A stretch of 47,931 bases of DNA from Azospirillaceae bacterium (lineage in GTDB: Bacteria; Pseudomonadota; Alphaproteobacteria; Azospirillales; Azospirillaceae): contig DASQNC010000009.1 of assembly GCA_035645145.1 (NCBI GenBank), positions 1 to 47,931 on the forward strand. The letters are read 5' to 3'. The position numbers were made by a program, and so were the translations under genes. Each line of letters starts with the position of its first letter. Positions within the stretch are counted from its first letter, which is position 1. Below are positions 45,165 to 47,931 of the stretch, piece after piece. The notes under the pieces were generated by a model. That model saw only the letters and a list, made by a program, of their open reading frames with translations. It ran no database searches and had not been told where the DNA came from.

Positions 45165-47016
45165 CCGTCTGGCGGCCGCGCTGATCGCGGCCATCACCCT
45201 TCCGGCGGCGGCGGCCGCCCAATCCGGCCAGCCGTTGCGGCTCGGCCCGCCGCCGCCACAGCGCGCGGCGCCCGCTCCCATGGGCCAAGCGCCCGTGGAC
45301 CCGGCACCTGTGGATCAGGTCCCCACGGACCCGGCCAATCCGCCTCCAGCCCCGGCCCAGGCATCGCCCACCCTTCTCGGCGTTCCACCCGGGACCGCGG
45401 GAACGTCCGGTTCCGACGCCCCGCCCCCCGGCGCCGACATCCGAAGCTCCGGCATCCAGATCGTGCCGCTCGAAGACCCTGGCGAGGCTTGGACCGGCCT
45501 TCTCGACCGTCTGAACGGCGGCTTCGGCCGCAGGATGTGGGCGGATACGCCGCGGCCGACGGTCGACCGGTTGCTGGCGGCACTCCCGACCGGCATGGCG
45601 TCGCCCGCGATGCGGGATCTGGCCGTGCGCCTTCTGCTGAGCCAGGCGGCAGCCCCACCCGGGGATGAGGACATCGACGCCATCGACGCCAAGCGGGTGG
45701 CAAAGCTGGTCGCCCTGGGCGAGCGCCGGACGGTGGCCGAGCTGACCGCGCGCATGCCCGATGCGCTGGACAATGCCGAGATCGCCCGCCTTGCCGCCGA
45801 AAGCCGGCTGCTGGCCGGCGATGCCGAGGCCGCGTGCTCCGACGTGCGCGAGCCGGCCTCCCGGTTCGGCGGCCCGGATTGGATCCGGATCACTGCGGTC
45901 TGCCATCTGGTCGCCCTGGACACGGCCGCCGCCCTGGCCGAACTGGGTGCGCTGCGGGACCTCGGCGTGCGTGACGACGCCTTCTTCGCGCTGGCGGACC
46001 ACCTGATGGGCCGCGGCGGGACCGGGGCGCCTCCGCTCGCCAACCCGTCGCCGCTGCATCTCGCCATGGCGAACATGGCCCAGCTTCCACTGCCCGCCGA
46101 CGTGCTGACCGCCCGGGATCCGATGCGGCTGAGCGCGGTCGCGGACAACGCCCATACCGACCCGGCGATCCGGCTGGTCGCGGTGGAACGGCTGGCTGCG
46201 GCCGGCGCCACCAACGCCGAGACCCTGGCCGCCGCCTACGAGGGGGTGCGGTTCTCCCTGCCGGAGCTGAGCGCCGGCCCGCAGGCCACGCTGCGCATGG
46301 ACCGGCCCCGGGCCCGGGCCTTCCTGTACCAGGCGGCCCTGCGGGAAACCTCGCCGACCGCCCGCGCCGACTTGCTGCGGCGGTTCATCGAGGCGATGGA
46401 GCCCGGCATGGCCACCGGCCCGGCCGGCGAATTGGCCGCACGCCGGCTGGCCGAGGGACTGGCGCCCGACCGGACGTACGCCGCCCTGGCGCCGCAACTG
46501 ACCACCGTCCTGTACGCCACGGGCGAGCGCGCCCGGCCCGTGCCCTGGCACGAGCTGGCGTTGCGGGCGGCGGACGCCGATCCCGGCCAAGCCCTGACGG
46601 CCGCGCGCCTCTGGCCGCTGGCGGCCGTCTCGGGCGTCGTGCCGCCGGACGGTGCGAACGGCGCCCGGCGCTGGCGGGATGCGGAGACGCGGGCGGACGG
46701 CCAAGGGGCGTCGGGCCGCACCGCCGATGTGGCCGCCCTTCTGTCGGCGGCCGGCGTGGTGTTGCCGGACGCGGCCGGACTGCCGACATCCGGTGGTGAA
46801 GCCGCAGCGGCCGATCTGGGCCGTCTGGAAGCCGCCGCCCGGGCCGGGCGTTTGGGCGAAACCGTGCTACTGTCCTTGGCCGCACTCGGTGACGCCGGCC
46901 CGCGTGGCGCCCCCGCGGCGGTTTCGGCGGCCGTGGTGCGGGCCCTGCGCGCCGTCGGCCTGGAAGACGAAGCCCGCGCCATCGCGCGCGAGGCGATGCT
47001 GGCACGGCTGGGCTGA
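45145..47016 (+). CDS. large secreted or periplasmic helical-repeat protein
   Basis: 623 aa. A signal peptide (cleavage after AAA, about residue 25) is followed by a Pro/Ala/Gln-rich linker (about 30-100) and then an alpha-helical body rich in Ala, Leu, Arg and Glu with TPR/HEAT-like periodicity and no recognised domain. The location should be periplasmic or cell-surface. It is the middle gene of a membrane peptide-secreted protein-xerD unit on the plus strand; 10 bp separate it from xerD. The function is unknown. Confidence 0.7.
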   Translation: MTGSSVNRLAAALIAAITLPAAAAAQSGQPLRLGPPPPQRAAPAPMGQAPVDPAPVDQVPTDPANPPPAPAQASPTLLGVPPGTAGTSGSDAPPPGADIRSSGIQIVPLEDPGEAWTGLLDRLNGGFGRRMWADTPRPTVDRLLAALPTGMASPAMRDLAVRLLLSQAAAPPGDEDIDAIDAKRVAKLVALGERRTVAELTARMPDALDNAEIARLAAESRLLAGDAEAACSDVREPASRFGGPDWIRITAVCHLVALDTAAALAELGALRDLGVRDDAFFALADHLMGRGGTGAPPLANPSPLHLAMANMAQLPLPADVLTARDPMRLSAVADNAHTDPAIRLVAVERLAAAGATNAETLAAAYEGVRFSLPELSAGPQATLRMDRPRARAFLYQAALRETSPTARADLLRRFIEAMEPGMATGPAGELAARRLAEGLAPDRTYAALAPQLTTVLYATGERARPVPWHELALRAADADPGQALTAARLWPLAAVSGVVPPDGANGARRWRDAETRADGQGASGRTADVAALLSAAGVVLPDAAGLPTSGGEAAAADLGRLEAAARAGRLGETVLLSLAALGDAGPRGAPAAVSAAVVRALRAVGLEDEARAIAREAMLARLG

Positions 47017-47026
47017 GGAGGCAGGC

Positions 47027-47931
47027 ATGGCACGCCCCGGACGTCCCCGCAAACCCCGCCCCGAGGTCGGGCCGGCCGTCGACGCCTTTCTGGACATGCT
47101 GGTCGCCGAGCGGGGGGCCGCCAAGAACACCCGCGAGGCGTACGAACACGATCTCGCCGACGCCGGCCAGTGGCTGAAGAAGCGCGGCATCGCGTTGGAG
47201 GAGGCGGGCACCGAGGACCTGCGCGGCTATCTGGCCCATCTTCAGGTCGGGGACGACATGCCCCACGCGGCGGCCCTGCGCACCGTCGCCCGCCGGCTGT
47301 CCGCACTGCGCCAGTTCTACCGCTTCCTGGTGTCCGAGGGGCGCCGCACCGACGACCCGGCCGGCGCCATCGACAGCCCCAAGCAGGGCCGCGCCCTGCC
47401 CAAGGTCCTGGGCGAAGAGGAGGTCCGCCGGCTGATCGAGACGGCGCAGCGCCGCGGCGGGCCGGACGGCATCCGCTTGGTGGCCCTGCTGGAGATCCTG
47501 TACGCGACCGGTCTGCGCGTGTCCGAGCTGGTGGGCCTGCCGCTGACCGCCTTCGACCGGGACGGCCGCTATCTGGTGGTCCTGGGCAAGGGCGGCAAGG
47601 AACGCATGGTCCCGCTGTCCGACCCGGCCCGCAAGGCGCTGGAGGCCTACCTGCCCCATCGGAAGGCCTTCATGGTCCCGGGGCGCGAGGCGATCCAGAA
47701 GGATTTCCTGTTCCCCAGCCGCATCTCCGAGGAAGGGCACCTCACGCGGCAGCGGTTCGCCCAATTGCTGAAGGAATTGGCAATCCACGCCGGCATCGAC
47801 CCGCACACGGTCAGCCCGCACGTGCTGCGCCACGCCTTCGCCACGCACCTGCTCGATCACGGCGCCGACCTGCGCGCCGTGCAGAAGATGCTGGGCCACG
47901 CCGACATCGCGACGACCCAGATCTACACCCA
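47027..47931 (+). CDS. xerD: tyrosine recombinase XerD, truncated by the window edge
   Basis: 301 codons are seen and the 3' end is off the window. The N-terminal SAM-like domain (about 15-110) is followed by the catalytic domain: Arg164 (GLRVSEL), Lys191 region (GKGGKERMVPL), His265 and Arg268 (HVLRHAF), His291 (MLGHADI) and the nucleophile Tyr300 (TTQIYT). All catalytic residues are visible. XerD with XerC resolves chromosome dimers at dif, so this is a housekeeping recombinase and not a mobile element. The stop of the preceding gene overlaps its GAGGAGG ribosome-binding site. Confidence 0.93.
   Translation, partial: MARPGRPRKPRPEVGPAVDAFLDMLVAERGAAKNTREAYEHDLADAGQWLKKRGIALEEAGTEDLRGYLAHLQVGDDMPHAAALRTVARRLSALRQFYRFLVSEGRRTDDPAGAIDSPKQGRALPKVLGEEEVRRLIETAQRRGGPDGIRLVALLEILYATGLRVSELVGLPLTAFDRDGRYLVVLGKGGKERMVPLSDPARKALEAYLPHRKAFMVPGREAIQKDFLFPSRISEEGHLTRQRFAQLLKELAIHAGIDPHTVSPHVLRHAFATHLLDHGADLRAVQKMLGHADIATTQIYT

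Noticed and set aside
47027-47931. Tyrosine recombinase as sign of an integrated element.
   Set aside because: The sequence fits housekeeping XerD, and there is no att duplication, tRNA, phage gene or shift in composition around it.

Overview
The window is a GC-rich chromosomal segment of an alphaproteobacterium. The gene families and arrangements best suit Rhodospirillales, probably the Azospirillum/Skermanella group: a ChvI-like response regulator, an NdvA-like glucan exporter, an EcfG-type promoter, a Rrf2-SufBCDSUTA cluster, DUF2336 and DUF2889 proteins, and aroK-aroB near xerD. This placement is inferred from protein families and base composition, since there is no 16S rRNA. No rRNA, tRNA, IS element, prophage or CRISPR array was seen. 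The region reads as core chromosome with dense, mostly compact operons.

Layout. 1-5.3 kb: the 5' part of wrbA divergent from a LysR regulator, an SDR oxidoreductase, a CPA1 cation/proton antiporter with a C-terminal cyclic-nucleotide-binding domain, and a hypothetical gene. 5.3-8.2 kb: a minus-strand operon of overlapping genes encoding a lipoprotein, an OmpR-type response regulator and a histidine kinase. 8.4-13.7 kb: an MFS transporter, a PP2C-like phosphatase, and a divergent three-gene envelope/stress operon (Gly-rich membrane protein, DUF1469 holin-like protein, DUF3618 protein) behind an EcfG-like promoter. 13.8-18.1 kb: an NdvA-like ABC exporter, a periplasmic binding protein and a DenD-like dehydrogenase. 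18.1-24.8 kb: a complete SUF iron-sulfur cluster operon with its Rrf2 regulator and a palindromic operator.

25-32.7 kb: aminopeptidase N with an overlapping Cys-repeat secreted protein, a universal stress protein, a PagL-like outer-membrane protein, and a GH31 glycosidase homologue that has lost its catalytic residues. 32.7-36.7 kb: a troABCD-type Mn/Zn/Fe importer whose first permease carries a C-terminal DtxR/MntR-like domain. 37-43 kb: a membrane protein/HAD phosphatase/PhyH operon, Nfu, a class III adenylate cyclase, and DUF2336 and DUF2889 proteins. 43-47.9 kb: aroK-aroB on the minus strand; divergently, a 46-aa membrane peptide, a large secreted helical-repeat protein and xerD, which runs off the end.

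How they fit together. Metal and Fe-S metabolism (the Tro importer, SUF operon and Nfu) and envelope/stress functions (the two-component system, glucan exporter, stress operon, Usp and PagL-like protein) dominate. The observations most worth a second look are the catalytically dead YicI-like GH31 protein, the permease-DtxR fusion with a palindrome abutting the operon's ribosome-binding site, the perfect palindrome in front of the SUF regulator, the Glu-to-Asn change in the PagL-like active site, and the lipoprotein-regulator-kinase operon. No wholly new system such as a novel defence island or retroelement is evident.
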